64,000 nucleotides of DNA from Mycobacterium kyogaense (GTDB lineage: Bacteria > Actinomycetota > Actinomycetes > Mycobacteriales > Mycobacteriaceae), in contig NZ_QJUA01000024.1 of assembly GCF_003254575.1 (NCBI RefSeq), positions 24,142-88,141 of the forward strand, written 5' to 3'. Of the stretch, positions 46,771 to 55,711 are shown one piece after another. The notes under the pieces are model-generated. The model was not told the origin of the DNA. It saw nothing but the letters and a program-made list of their open reading frames with translations, and ran no database searches. The translations under genes and the position numbers were made by a program. How positions within the stretch are numbered: the first letter of the stretch is position 1; each line of letters starts with the position of its first letter.

Positions 46771-47635
46771 GGGAACGGCGCGCCAACGCGCAGAACGCTC
46801 GCGCAGCCGGGCCGGCGGAGTCACGGCGCCACGCCCACACCAACCGTCCGCGCAGCGTCGGCGTCAGCCGCAGGGCATGCAGGCCGGCGTCCCCGCGCGC
46901 CATCGACCGGGGCAGGATGGCGACGCCCAGTCCGTGGCGGGCCAGGTCGGCCAGCTCCTGCGGATTGGTCGCCTCGAAGCCGATTCGTGGCTGCACGCCC
47001 GCCGCCGCACAGGCCTCGTCGAGGCGGGATCGCAACCCGGTGCCGACGGGCAGCGAGATCAGCGGCAGTTCGCACAGCTCGGGCAGCGTCACCGTCGCGC
47101 GTCGCCGTAGCGGATGGTCGAGAGCGACTGCGGCCTCGATGATTTCGTCGGTGATGGGGACACCGTCGAGCCCGTCGGGCATCACGTCGGCGGCAACTGA
47201 CACGATCGCCAGGTCGAGCCGTCCATCGGCGAGCCTGCCGAGCAGCTCATCGGAGTTGTCCGTGAGCAGGGTCAGCTCGACCTGTGGATGGTCACGGTGG
47301 AAATCGGCCATCAGAGCGGCGACGTCCACTGGATGCAGTGTCACCGTGCCGATCGCCACGGCGCCCCGAACGATGTCGGCCACCTCGTCGACGGCGTGCT
47401 GACCGGCACGGACCGCGGCCAGCGCGGCCCTGGCGTGGGGCAGCAGTGCCGCGCCGGCTTCGGTCAGCCGCACCTCGCGACTGGACCGCGTGAGCAGCTG
47501 CTGACCGACCATCCGCTCCAGGCGTCGGATCTGCGCGCTCACCGCGGGTTGCGCCACCCGTTCGCGCTGCGCGGCCCGGGTGAAGCTGCCCTCTTCCACG
47601 ACAGCGACCAGATACTCGAGCTGACGCAGCTCCAT
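46748..47635 (-). CDS. LysR-family transcriptional regulator
   Basis: The 295-residue regulator has the winged helix MELRQLEYLVAVVEEGSFTRAAQRERVAQPAVSAQIRRLERMVGQ and a substrate-binding-protein-like effector domain. The recognition helix region is standard for LTTRs. It is divergent from an alpha/beta hydrolase gene, and a T-N11-A box lies across its own start codon. That is the normal layout for an LTTR that controls its neighbour and itself. Confidence 0.92.
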   Translation of the reverse strand: MELRQLEYLVAVVEEGSFTRAAQRERVAQPAVSAQIRRLERMVGQQLLTRSSREVRLTEAGAALLPHARAALAAVRAGQHAVDEVADIVRGAVAIGTVTLHPVDVAALMADFHRDHPQVELTLLTDNSDELLGRLADGRLDLAIVSVAADVMPDGLDGVPITDEIIEAAVALDHPLRRRATVTLPELCELPLISLPVGTGLRSRLDEACAAAGVQPRIGFEATNPQELADLARHGLGVAILPRSMARGDAGLHALRLTPTLRGRLVWAWRRDSAGPAARAFCALARRSLRSADRE

Positions 47636-47648
47636 AACGATCGATTAT
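47634..47648. promoter_or_regulatory. LysR-type box ATAA-N7-TTAT
   Basis: ATAA-CGATCGA-TTAT is an interrupted dyad of the T-N11-A class. It overlaps the ATG of the LysR gene and lies 58 bases before the divergent hydrolase start. It is the best candidate site for the encoded regulator. Confidence 0.5.
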
Positions 47649-47705
47649 AGGAACGAGAACGAAGATGTATTGGACTTATGGCCGACCACGGTTCACCGTG
47701 GAAAC

Positions 47706-48374
47706 ATGACCACGTACGTACTCGTTCCCGGAATGTGCCACGGCGCATGGTGTTTCGATGACATGGCCACCGCGCTTCGCGCGGCCGGTCACCACGTCGT
47801 AGCCGTCACGCTCAGCGGCGTCGCGGAGCGCGCCCACGTGCTGCCCGGCGGGGTGAATCTCGACACTCACATCACCGACGTCGTCGCCGCCATCGATCCC
47901 ACCAGCGACGGACTCGTCCTGGTCGGGCACAGCTACGGCGGGATGGTGATCACCGGTGTCGCCGACCGCATCCCCGAGCGGGTGGACTCGCTGGTGTTCA
48001 TCGACGCTGTGGTGCCCCGCGACGGCGAATCCTGTTGGGATCTGGTCAACGACGACGAGCGGCGCTGGTATCTGGACGTCGACGAGAGCGGCTTCGGGGT
48101 GCCGCCGCTGCCGTTCTTCGACGCGCGAGCGACGTCGCACCCACTGGCGTCGGTACTGCAGAAACTGAAGCTGCGCGGTGACCTCGACCGGCTCCGGCAA
48201 CGCACCTACGTCTATGCGCTCGACTGGCCCGGCGAATCCCCGATGCGCCTGTCCCACGACCGCGTCCGCGACGATCCGGCCTGGATCACCCATGAGCTCG
48301 ACGGCAAACACAACCTGATGCGCGACAGACCCGACGAGCTGCTCGACGTCCTGCTGGCGTCGAGCCCTCGGTAG
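47706..48374 (+). CDS. Alpha/beta hydrolase of the EstC / salicylate-esterase-like family
   Basis: The 222-residue hydrolase starts TTYVLVPGMCHGAWCFDDM, typical of the small AB hydrolase_6 enzymes. The nucleophile is S76 in LVGHSYGGM; the acid is probably Asp in FIDAVVPRDG or later, and His lies in LDGKHNLM. ATG 47706 is preceded by GTGGAA. Family members hydrolyse small esters or act as dehalogenase-like enzymes; the substrate is unknown. Divergence from the LysR gene suggests control by that regulator. Confidence 0.85.
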   Translation: MTTYVLVPGMCHGAWCFDDMATALRAAGHHVVAVTLSGVAERAHVLPGGVNLDTHITDVVAAIDPTSDGLVLVGHSYGGMVITGVADRIPERVDSLVFIDAVVPRDGESCWDLVNDDERRWYLDVDESGFGVPPLPFFDARATSHPLASVLQKLKLRGDLDRLRQRTYVYALDWPGESPMRLSHDRVRDDPAWITHELDGKHNLMRDRPDELLDVLLASSPR

Positions 48375-48391
48375 CCTTCGAGCATTTGAAT

Positions 48392-48405
48392 TGGAACACG
48401 TTTCA
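48392..48405. promoter_or_regulatory. KstR-type operator
   Basis: TGGAACACGTTTCA matches the published KstR motif TNNAACNNGTTNNA at every fixed position. KstR represses sterol-degradation genes in mycobacteria and rhodococci. The site ends 31 bases before the GTG of the DUF35 gene, where a repressor would block transcription. Confidence 0.65.
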
Positions 48406-48436
48406 GTTTTCCGCCGGGACTGGGTACGCTGACCGC

Positions 48437-48871
48437 GTGTCAGCTTCCACGCAACCCGCCGTCGACGGCTGGTTCGCCACCGATGGTTCTGGCGAGGCCT
48501 ACCTCATCGGCGCCAAGTGCCATCAGTGCGGGACCTACGTCTTTCCCCCACGCGAGAACAACTGCCCCAATCCCGGCTGCGACGGCGACGACCTGGCCCA
48601 GGTGCCCCTGTCGCGGCGCGGCACGCTGTGGAGCTACACCGAGAACCGCTACGCACCACCGCCGCCGTACCCCTCGCCGGATCCCTTCGAGCCGTTCGCC
48701 GTCGCCGCGGTGGAACTGGCCGCCGAAGGACTGATCGTCCTGGGCAAGGTGGTCGAAGGCACGCTCGCCGCCGACCTGAAGGTCGGTATGGAGATGGAGT
48801 TGACCACGATGCCGCTCTACGTCGACGACGACGGCACAGAGCGCATCGTTCATGCCTGGAGGATCGCCTGA
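48437..48871 (+). CDS. DUF35 OB-fold protein with rubredoxin-like zinc ribbon
   Basis: The 144-residue protein has an N-terminal zinc ribbon, C28-x2-C31 and C43-x4-C48, followed by an acyl-CoA-binding OB fold (GTLWSYTENRYAPPPPYP, FAVAAVELAAEGLIVLGKV). Such proteins form complexes with a partner thiolase. The partner lies directly downstream and overlaps the stop by one base. This pair equals Rv1628c-Rv1627c in M. tuberculosis (from memory). GTG 48437 is the start. The KstR-type box upstream suggests a link to sterol or lipid side-chain catabolism. Confidence 0.9.
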   Translation: MSASTQPAVDGWFATDGSGEAYLIGAKCHQCGTYVFPPRENNCPNPGCDGDDLAQVPLSRRGTLWSYTENRYAPPPPYPSPDPFEPFAVAAVELAAEGLIVLGKVVEGTLAADLKVGMEMELTTMPLYVDDDGTERIVHAWRIA

Positions 48872-50106
48872 TGGCACCGGATCATTCCCCCGAGTCGCTT
48901 CGCTCCGGCCCGCCGGAACCCGTCTACATCCTCGGTGCCGGTATGCACCCGTGGGGCAAGTGGGGACGCGACTTCACCGAGTACGGCGTCGTCGCGGCCC
49001 GCGCGGCGTTGGCCGAGGCCGGATTGGACTGGAAGCAGATCCAACTCGTCGCCGGGGCCGACACCATCCGCAACGGCTACCCCGGCTTCGTCGCCGGTGC
49101 CACGTTCGCCCAGAAGCTGGGCTGGAACGGCATTCCCGTCACCTCGAGCTACGCAGCCTGCGCCAGCGGATCGCAGGCGCTGCAGAGCGCTCGCGCGCAG
49201 ATCCTGGCCGGACTGTGCGACGTTGCGCTCGTGATCGGCGCCGACACCACGCCGAAGGGCTTCTTCGCTCCGGTCGGCGGTGAACGCAAGAACGACCCGG
49301 ACTGGCAGCGCTTCCACCTGATCGGCGCCACCAACACCGTGTACTTCGCGCTGCTCGCCCGGCGCCGGATGGATCTCTACGGCGCGACGCTCGAGGACTT
49401 CGCGAACGTCAAGGTCAAGAACGCCCGCCACGGTCTGAACAACCCGAATGCGCGCTACCGCAAGGAAGCATCCGTCGAGGACGTGCTGGCCAGCCCTGTG
49501 GTGTCCGATCCGCTGCGGCTCCTCGACATCTGCGCCACCTCCGACGGTGCGGCCGCGGTGATCGTGGCCAGCAAGGCGTTCACCGAGAAGCACTTCGGTT
49601 CCGTCTCCGGTGTTCCCTCGGTGCGCGCGGTGAGCCTGCAGTCGCCGCAGTACCCTCAGCATCTGCCCGAATTGCCCGATATCGCAACGGATTCCACCGC
49701 CGTCGTGCCGGGTCCCAAGCGAGTGTTCAAGGACCAGATCCTCGATGCCGCCTACGCCGAGGCGGGAATCGGACCCGAGGACCTCAGCCTGGCCGAGGTC
49801 TACGACCTGTCCACTGCGCTGGAACTGGACTGGTACGAGCACCTCGGACTGTGCAAGAAGGGTGAGGCCGAGCAGCTGCTGCGCAGCGGCGCGACCACCA
49901 TCGGCGGCCGCATCCCGGTCAACGCCTCCGGCGGGCTGGCGAGCTTCGGCGAAGCCATTCCCGCGCAGGCCATCGCTCAGGTCTGCGAACTCACCTGGCA
50001 GCTCAAGGGACAGGCCACCGGCCGTCAGGTCGAGGGTGCGACCGTGGGCGTCACCGCCAATCAGGGCCTGTTCGGCCACGGCTCTTCGGTCGTCGTCGCC
50101 CGGTAG
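48871..50106 (+). CDS. Thiolase-family lipid-transfer protein
   Basis: The 411-residue protein is of the SCP2-thiolase-like group. It has the active-site Cys in SSYAACASGSQALQSARAQI, a GADTTPKGFFAP loop, the ICATSDGAAAVIV strand, and the C-terminal NASGGLASFGEAIPAQAIAQ and GVTANQGLFGHGSS in place of the second Cys. Members condense or cleave beta-ketoacyl-CoA, or perform retro-aldol cleavage in steroid side-chain degradation with a DUF35 partner. ATG 48871 overlaps the DUF35 stop (TGATG), so the two are one complex. Confidence 0.92.
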   Translation: MAPDHSPESLRSGPPEPVYILGAGMHPWGKWGRDFTEYGVVAARAALAEAGLDWKQIQLVAGADTIRNGYPGFVAGATFAQKLGWNGIPVTSSYAACASGSQALQSARAQILAGLCDVALVIGADTTPKGFFAPVGGERKNDPDWQRFHLIGATNTVYFALLARRRMDLYGATLEDFANVKVKNARHGLNNPNARYRKEASVEDVLASPVVSDPLRLLDICATSDGAAAVIVASKAFTEKHFGSVSGVPSVRAVSLQSPQYPQHLPELPDIATDSTAVVPGPKRVFKDQILDAAYAEAGIGPEDLSLAEVYDLSTALELDWYEHLGLCKKGEAEQLLRSGATTIGGRIPVNASGGLASFGEAIPAQAIAQVCELTWQLKGQATGRQVEGATVGVTANQGLFGHGSSVVVAR

Positions 50107-50163
50107 CTGCCCGGCGAGCGCGCGGGTCTGCACACGACACGCCGCGACACACTGGCATTTCGC

Positions 50164-50415
50164 GTGCGCTCGCGGCTGAATGAGCGGGTGGCAGATGTCA
50201 TATCGGTGCGGGTGAAACCCGGCAGCACGAAGGGACCGCTTGTCGAGACGGGCCCCGACGGCACGCTGACGATCTATGTACGCGAGCGCGCCGTGGACGG
50301 CAAGGCGAACGAGGCCGTGATCCGGGTGCTTGCCGAGCATCTCGACGTGCCCCGCAGCCATGTGACACTCGCCTCGGGTGCCACGTCGCGACTGAAACGC
50401 TTTCGCGTCGACTAG
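50164..50415 (+). CDS. DUF167 (YggU-like) protein
   Basis: The 83-residue protein has the DUF167 core: VISVRVKPGSTKGPLVE, GTLTIYVRERAVDGKANEAVIRVLAEHL and the closing SGATSRLKRFRV. The function of this small alpha/beta family is unknown. GTG 50164 is used; GTG 50188 starts exactly at the conserved core and is equally likely. It follows the thiolase gene on the same strand by 57 bases. Confidence 0.88.
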   Translation: MRSRLNERVADVISVRVKPGSTKGPLVETGPDGTLTIYVRERAVDGKANEAVIRVLAEHLDVPRSHVTLASGATSRLKRFRVD

Positions 50416-50430
50416 CGCTCGCTCACACCG

Positions 50431-50473
50431 CAACGACGGCGCGTGGAATGCCAGCCGGAGCGGCGCGTCGTTG
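50431..50473. terminator. Imperfect hairpin between convergent genes
   Basis: CAACGACG-G-CG and CGCGTCGTTG can pair over ten bases with one bulged G, around a 20-base loop. The hairpin lies 16 bases after the DUF167 stop and 36 bases after livF on the other strand. No U-run is present. Confidence 0.4.
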
Positions 50474-50508
50474 TACAGACACGCGCGCTCGCCGAAGGAG
50501 GTGACCCC

Positions 50509-51252
50509 TCAGGCGACGCCGAGGTAGGCCGCGCGAATACTGTCGTCTGCCAACAACTCTCGGGCGTTGCCCGACCGGGTGACCTCACCGGTCTCCAGGA
50601 TGTAGGCCCGGTCCGAGCGGCTGAGCGCCTGCTGGGCGTTCTGCTCGACGAGCAGCACGGTGGTTCCGGTCGAGTTGATCTCGGCGATGATCTTGAAGAT
50701 CTGCGAGATGACCATCGGCGCGAGACCCATCGACGGCTCGTCGAGCAGCAGCACCTTGGGTCGCGCCATCAACGCCCGGCCGATCGCGAGCATCTGCTGC
50801 TCTCCCCCGGACAGCGTGCCCCCCACCTGGGTCTTGCGCTCCGCCAGCCGCGGAAACGTCTCGAGAATCCAGTCGAGCTTCTCGTCGTGCTCGGCTTTCG
50901 ACGCGAACTTGCGCCCATAGCAACCCATTTCGAGATTCTCGAGGATGGTCATGCCGGGGAACACGCCGCGCCCCTCGGGCGCCTGGATCAGGCCGTCGGT
51001 GACGCGTCGGTGCGCCTTCACCTTGCTCACGTCCTGCCCGTCGAACCACACCGAGCCCGACGTCAGCGGCAGCAGCCCGGAGATCGCCCGCATCATCGTG
51101 GTCTTGCCCGCGCCGTTGGAGCCGAGCAGCGTGACGAGCTCGCCCTCGTGCACCGTCAACGACACCGAATGCAGCGCCTTGATCCGGCCGTAGTGCACTA
51201 CGACATCGCGGGCCTCCAGCAGCACCGGTCGGGACTCAGCTGAGCTCGTCAT
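50509..51252 (-). CDS. livF: Branched-chain amino-acid ABC transporter ATPase LivF
   Basis: The 247-residue ABC ATPase of the LivF type has Walker A GSNGAGKTT, signature GTLSGGEQQMLAIGRALM, and Walker B VLLLDEPSMGLAPM with SMGL typical of LivF. It powers uptake with LivG, LivM and LivH. The last of five genes, its start overlaps livG by 17 bases. It converges on the DUF167 gene. Confidence 0.95.
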   Translation of the reverse strand: MTSSAESRPVLLEARDVVVHYGRIKALHSVSLTVHEGELVTLLGSNGAGKTTMMRAISGLLPLTSGSVWFDGQDVSKVKAHRRVTDGLIQAPEGRGVFPGMTILENLEMGCYGRKFASKAEHDEKLDWILETFPRLAERKTQVGGTLSGGEQQMLAIGRALMARPKVLLLDEPSMGLAPMVISQIFKIIAEINSTGTTVLLVEQNAQQALSRSDRAYILETGEVTRSGNARELLADDSIRAAYLGVA

Positions 51253-52063
51253 CGGGCACTCCCAGGTAGGCGGCGATGACCTTGGGGTCCTCGCGGATCT
51301 CGGCGGGCAGGCCGTCGGCGATCTTGCGACCGAACTCCAGCACCACGATGCGGTCGGTCACACCCATCACCAGGCGCATGTCGTGCTCGATCAGCAGCAC
51401 CGTGTAGCCGTCGTCGCGGATCTTGCGGATGAGGTCGATCAGCGCCGACTTCTCGCTCGGGTTGAACCCGGCAGCGGGCTCGTCGAGGCACAGCAGCTTC
51501 GGTTCGGTGGCCAGGGCGCGGGCGATCTCGAGGCGCCGCTGATCACCGTAGGAGAGGTTCTTGGCCTTCTCCTCGCCGCGATGCGCGATGCCGACGAAGT
51601 GGAGCAGCGCCGCCGAACGTTCGATCGCCGAGCGCTCTTCGCGCCGGTGCCTCGGCGATCGGAACAGCGCACCAGGCACCGACGTCCGATGCCGCGCGTC
51701 GGTACCGACCATCACGTTCTCCAGCGCCGTCATCTCCCCGAACAGCCGGATGTTCTGGAAGGTGCGGGCGATGCCCCGCCGGGTGATCTGGTGCCGTTTG
51801 ATCCGTCCCAGCGTCTCACCGTCGAAGGTCACCGACCCGGCGCTGGGCCGGTACACACCGGTGATCGCGTTGAAGCAGGTGGTTTTTCCCGCCCCGTTCG
51901 GTCCGATGAGGCCGAGGATCTCGCCGCGCCGGATGTCGAACGTCACCGAGTCCAGCGCGGTCAGACCGCCGAACTGCACCGTCAGATCCTTGGTGGCGAG
52001 CAGCACCTCACCCTCGTCGGCCGCGATCTCGCGGTGTACGCCGGCCAGGTCCTCGATGCTCAT
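51236..52063 (-). CDS. livG: Branched-chain amino-acid ABC transporter ATPase LivG
   Basis: The 275-residue ABC ATPase has Walker A GPNGAGKTT, the LivG marker IARTFQNIRLFGEMTALENVMVG, signature LSYGDQRRLEIARAL, Walker B LLCLDEPAAGFNPSEK and a closing switch His in LLIEHDMRLVM. A 26-residue N-terminal extension (MSIEDLAGVHREIAADEGE) precedes the domain. ATG 52063 overlaps the livM stop by four bases (ATGA). The longer open frame upstream is a shadow. Confidence 0.95.
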   Translation of the reverse strand: MSIEDLAGVHREIAADEGEVLLATKDLTVQFGGLTALDSVTFDIRRGEILGLIGPNGAGKTTCFNAITGVYRPSAGSVTFDGETLGRIKRHQITRRGIARTFQNIRLFGEMTALENVMVGTDARHRTSVPGALFRSPRHRREERSAIERSAALLHFVGIAHRGEEKAKNLSYGDQRRLEIARALATEPKLLCLDEPAAGFNPSEKSALIDLIRKIRDDGYTVLLIEHDMRLVMGVTDRIVVLEFGRKIADGLPAEIREDPKVIAAYLGVPDDELS

Positions 52064-53217
52064 CGCGCCGACTCCTTCTCCGACGGGCCGGTTCTGAGCA
52101 GATTGCGCGCCGCCTTGCCGTAGGTGAGCAGCTGCTGGCGAGCCGGGAAGAAGCCCTGCGGCCGGAAGATCATCAGGACGACGAGCGCCAACCCGAAGAA
52201 GAGGTATTTCAGGTTGCCCATGTCGATGCCCAGGAAGTGCACGCCGAGAAGGCGATTGGGCAGGTAGACGATGATGAACGCGCCCAGGATCACACCGAGT
52301 TTGTTGCCCTGGCCGCCGAGTACGACGGCGCACAGGAACAACATCGAGTTGATGATGTTGAACGTCGGCGGTGCGACGTACTGCACCTGGCCCGCGTAGA
52401 GCGCCCCGGACAGCCCACCGATCGCCGCGCCGATCGTGAACGCCCACAGCTTGAACTTGAAGGTGTTGACGCCCATCACTTCTGCGGCGTCCTCGTCTTC
52501 GCGCACCGCGATCCAGGCTCGCCCGACCCGGCTGCGTTCGAGATTGCCGACCAGCAGCAGGATGATGACGATCAGCAGCAGTCCCACCCAGAACCACCAG
52601 GTGCCGTAGTTGGCGTCGCCGGTGGAGTTCGACACGGAGAACACGCCGCGCGGGTTCTTCTCGGTCTCCAGGATGTGCGGGAAGGCGACTCCGTTGAGGC
52701 CGCGGGGCCCGTTGGTGATGTCGGCCAGGTTGTCGGCCAGCAGGCGGATGATCTCGCCGAAGCCGAGTGTGACGATCGCCAGGTAGTCGCCGCGCAGCCG
52801 CAGCGTGGGGAAGCCGAGAATCAGCCCGGTCAGTGCGGTGACGGCCATCGCCAGCGGAACACACGACAACCACGCCCACGGCTCGCTGAAGAAGCCCGTC
52901 GCGCCCATCCGGTTCCACGGGCTCTCCGGGCTGGTCAACAGCGCGACCGTGTAGGCGCCCACCGCGTAGAACCCGACATACCCGAGATCGAGCAGACCCG
53001 CCTGTCCCACAACGACATTGAGGCCGATCGCGATGATCGCGACCATTGCGAACTGCGCCATCGTGCCGCCGAAGCTGATGCCGGGAGTGTCGATGAAGGG
53101 CGGGGTGAACAGTGGCGACAGCCCGACGCCGAGGAACAGGATGACGCCGAACACCCACTTCTGCGGACGCGACAGACCGTCCCACCAGTCCGTCACCCTC
53201 GAGATGAAGCCGCTCAT
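52060..53217 (-). CDS. livM: Branched-chain amino-acid ABC transporter permease LivM
   Basis: The 385-residue permease has about nine membrane helices. The LivM signature GLNVVVGQAGLLDLGYVGFYAVGAY and the EAA-like loop LRLRGDYLAIVTLGFGEIIRLL are clear, as is AWIAVREDEDAAEVMGVN. A periplasmic insertion (NSTGDANYGTWWF) lies in the middle. ATG 53217 overlaps the livH stop by four bases. Confidence 0.94.
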   Translation of the reverse strand: MSGFISRVTDWWDGLSRPQKWVFGVILFLGVGLSPLFTPPFIDTPGISFGGTMAQFAMVAIIAIGLNVVVGQAGLLDLGYVGFYAVGAYTVALLTSPESPWNRMGATGFFSEPWAWLSCVPLAMAVTALTGLILGFPTLRLRGDYLAIVTLGFGEIIRLLADNLADITNGPRGLNGVAFPHILETEKNPRGVFSVSNSTGDANYGTWWFWVGLLLIVIILLLVGNLERSRVGRAWIAVREDEDAAEVMGVNTFKFKLWAFTIGAAIGGLSGALYAGQVQYVAPPTFNIINSMLFLCAVVLGGQGNKLGVILGAFIIVYLPNRLLGVHFLGIDMGNLKYLFFGLALVVLMIFRPQGFFPARQQLLTYGKAARNLLRTGPSEKESAR

Positions 53218-54224
53218 GCTCGTGCCTTTCCGAGGCTCTCGCCGAGTATGCCCGTCGGGCGCACCAGCAGCACCAACACCAGCAGCACGAACGCCACCAC
53301 GTCCCGCCACTGCGTACCGAAGACGGCCTGGCCGTAGTTCTCCATGATGCCCAGGATCAGACCGCCCAGGAGGGCGCCGCGCAGATTGCCGATACCGCCG
53401 AGCACCGCGGCCGAGAACGCCTTGATGCCGAGCAGGAAGCCGCCCGAGTAGATGATGCCCTGGGGAACCTTGAGCGTGTACAGCAGTGCTGCCGCGCCGG
53501 CGAGCAGTCCGCCGATCAGGAACGTCGTCATGATGATGCGCTCCCGGGACACCCCCATCAGCGTGGCGGTGGTCGGATCCTGCGCGACGGCACGGATGCC
53601 GCGGCCGAACTTGGTGCGGTTGATCGCGATGTCGGTCAGCACCGCGAGCACGAGTGCCGCGACGATGATGACGATCGTGACGTTGGAGACGGCCACCCCG
53701 AAGAAGGTGAACTGAGTCTTGGGCTGCACCAACACGATCGGCTGCTGAGCGTTCGGCCCGCCGTAGCCCGGGATCAACTTCGGCAGGATGAAGAGCACGA
53801 ACTGCTGCAGCACGAACGACATGCCGATCGCGGTGATGAGGAACGTCAACGAGCGGGCGTGACGTTTCCGCAGCGGCCGGTAGGCGATGAACTCCAGACC
53901 GACGGCCGCGCCGCCGGAGACGAGCATCGCGAACAACATCGCCACGCCGAGATAGACGACGGTCAGCAGCACCCCCTTGTTGTAGGCGTTGCCGCTGGGG
54001 GTGAAGCCCAGGATCATGTCCAGCGCGAAATACGCGCCGAACATGCCGAGCATGAAGATCTCGGAGTGGGCGAAGTTGATCAATCGCAGCACCCCGAACA
54101 CCAGGGTGTAGCCGACCGCCACCAGGGCGTAGATGGCGCCCCAGGACAATCCGTCGATCGTCAGCTGCCAGAAGCTGTCGAACAGCGCCCCGACGTTGAA
54201 GTTGATGTTGGCGGCCAGGAACAT
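53214..54224 (-). CDS. livH: Branched-chain amino-acid ABC transporter permease LivH
   Basis: The 336-residue permease has about eight helices. The LivH signature GLSWGAIYALVAVGYTLVFGVLRLINFAHSEIFMLG and the EAA loop FGRGIRAVAQDPTTATLMGVSRERI are present. The frame is open from 54272, but ATG 54269 lies inside the loop of a terminator-like hairpin (54253-54286). I prefer ATG 54224 (FLAANINFNVGAL), with GAGGAG 14 bases upstream. It is the first gene of livHMGF, downstream of the binding-protein gene. Confidence 0.92.
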   Translation of the reverse strand: MFLAANINFNVGALFDSFWQLTIDGLSWGAIYALVAVGYTLVFGVLRLINFAHSEIFMLGMFGAYFALDMILGFTPSGNAYNKGVLLTVVYLGVAMLFAMLVSGGAAVGLEFIAYRPLRKRHARSLTFLITAIGMSFVLQQFVLFILPKLIPGYGGPNAQQPIVLVQPKTQFTFFGVAVSNVTIVIIVAALVLAVLTDIAINRTKFGRGIRAVAQDPTTATLMGVSRERIIMTTFLIGGLLAGAAALLYTLKVPQGIIYSGGFLLGIKAFSAAVLGGIGNLRGALLGGLILGIMENYGQAVFGTQWRDVVAFVLLVLVLLVRPTGILGESLGKARA

Positions 54225-54252
54225 CGGTGTGGCGTACTCCTCAGGGAGTGCA

Positions 54253-54286
54253 AAACGCGTCCGAGCCATCAAGCCCGGACGCGTTT
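54253..54286 (-). terminator. Terminator-like hairpin between livJ and livH
   Basis: AAACGCGTCCG pairs perfectly with CGGACGCGTTT (11 bp) around a 12-base loop and is followed on the minus strand by TTTTGC. It sits 11 bases after the livJ stop and 28 bases before the preferred livH start. Partial termination here would give more binding protein than permease, which is usual for such importers. Confidence 0.75.
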
Positions 54287-54297
54287 CGCGTCAACAG

Positions 54298-55527
54298 TTA
54301 CTGAACCTCGTACATCCAGATCAGCGTCGTGGTGAGCTCACCAGCGGGGGTCCACTGGTACTTACGAGCCACGCCCTGGCCGTCGTAGTTGCGCACGAAG
54401 TCGAGCAGCGCGGGCCGGGTGATCGCCCCGGAGTCGATGCCCTTGAGCAGGATCGTCCCCAGGTCGTAGCCCTCGGTGCTGTACGTGCCGGGCTCCTGGT
54501 TGAACTTCTTGGTGTACTCGTCGGCGAAGGCACCGGTGGCCGGGCCGCACGGGCAGGACAGCAGCGCGCCCTTGGAGGATTCACCGGCCTGCTTGACGAA
54601 CTCGGGGTCCTTGGTGCCGTCGGCGCTGACGAACTTGCCTTCGAAGCCGCCGTCCTTGAGCTGCTGGATGAACGGTGCCGCCTCGGCGTAGTAGCCGCTG
54701 TAGAACACCGAATCCGGCCCTGCACCCTTGACCTGCGTGACGGCGGCCGAGAAGTCCTTGTCGCCCTTCTTGACCGAGATGTTGCATGCCGCGTCGGCCA
54801 CCGGGCCCAGCGTGTCACGCACCGCCTGAGCCAGGCCCAGGCCGTAGTCGGTGCTGTCGTCGACGACGCACACCTTCTTGTTGGAGAGCGTGTTCTTCAG
54901 GTAGTTGGCGACCGAGGGGCCCTGCACGCCGTCGTTGGCCAGCCCGCGGAAGAAGGTCTTCCAGCCGTTCTCCGAGAGGGTCACGTTGGTCGCCGACGCG
55001 GTCGCGGCGACGAGGCCGGCCTGGTCGAAGACGCCGCCGGTGGCTTTGGTCTCCCCGGAGAACGCCGGCCCGACGAGACCGATCGTGTACTGGTCGTCGA
55101 CGATCTGCGGCGCGATGGCGGTGGCCTTCTGCGGATCGCCTTCGGTGTCGAACGGCTTGAGCTGCACCTGGCAGCCCGGGTTGGCGGCGTTGTGCTTGTC
55201 GATCGCCAGCTGCACGCCGTTCTTGATGTTGATGCCGAGCGCGGCATCGGGACCGTTGAGCGCCCCGGCCATCGCGATCGACACCGGCGGGCAGGTGGCC
55301 TTGCCGTCACCGGCCGGATCGGCCGGTGCCGCACCCTCGGCGGCCTTGACCTCCGCGCCGTTCTCGTCGATCTGCACCTTCTCGACGATCTTCAGATTCG
55401 CCTGCGACGCCTGCTCCTCGGGCGCACCCTGACTGCAGCCGGCCAAGGCCAGCACAATCAGGCTCGCTCCCCCGAGAGCAAATGCATTGCGTGCCACGCG
55501 ACCGCGCACGTCCCACCTCCGGTTCAT
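54298..55527 (-). CDS. Branched-chain amino-acid-type substrate-binding lipoprotein
   Basis: The 409-residue exported lipoprotein has a twin-charged N-terminus, a hydrophobic core and lipobox LAGC, giving mature Cys-Ser-Gln. An acidic linker (about 25-75) precedes a type 1 periplasmic binding fold (VSIAMAGALNGPDAALGINIKNGVQLAID, IVDDQYTIGLVGPAFSGET, DDSTDYGLGLAQAVRD). Extra cysteines (CPCGPATG; CNISVK) suggest disulfides. It is LivJ/LivK-like and delivers an amino acid or amide to LivHM. ATG 55527 is used. The 184-base gap before pdtaR shows no element I can name. Confidence 0.93.
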   Translation of the reverse strand: MNRRWDVRGRVARNAFALGGASLIVLALAGCSQGAPEEQASQANLKIVEKVQIDENGAEVKAAEGAAPADPAGDGKATCPPVSIAMAGALNGPDAALGINIKNGVQLAIDKHNAANPGCQVQLKPFDTEGDPQKATAIAPQIVDDQYTIGLVGPAFSGETKATGGVFDQAGLVAATASATNVTLSENGWKTFFRGLANDGVQGPSVANYLKNTLSNKKVCVVDDSTDYGLGLAQAVRDTLGPVADAACNISVKKGDKDFSAAVTQVKGAGPDSVFYSGYYAEAAPFIQQLKDGGFEGKFVSADGTKDPEFVKQAGESSKGALLSCPCGPATGAFADEYTKKFNQEPGTYSTEGYDLGTILLKGIDSGAITRPALLDFVRNYDGQGVARKYQWTPAGELTTTLIWMYEVQ

Positions 55528-55711
55528 GTGTTGATCGACACCGACGTGCCTCCCCCGGACGGTGTTGGCGGCGGTGCTTCGCCGACGACCATAACCAACG
55601 CATCGCCGTGGTGCGCGATGTTGAGGAACGCGCGGCGCGCATCCGGCGCCCGAATCCGATATCTGGCGGTTCCGGAAACGCAGTCTTAACGGACGGGGTG
55701 CTGTTCTGCCG

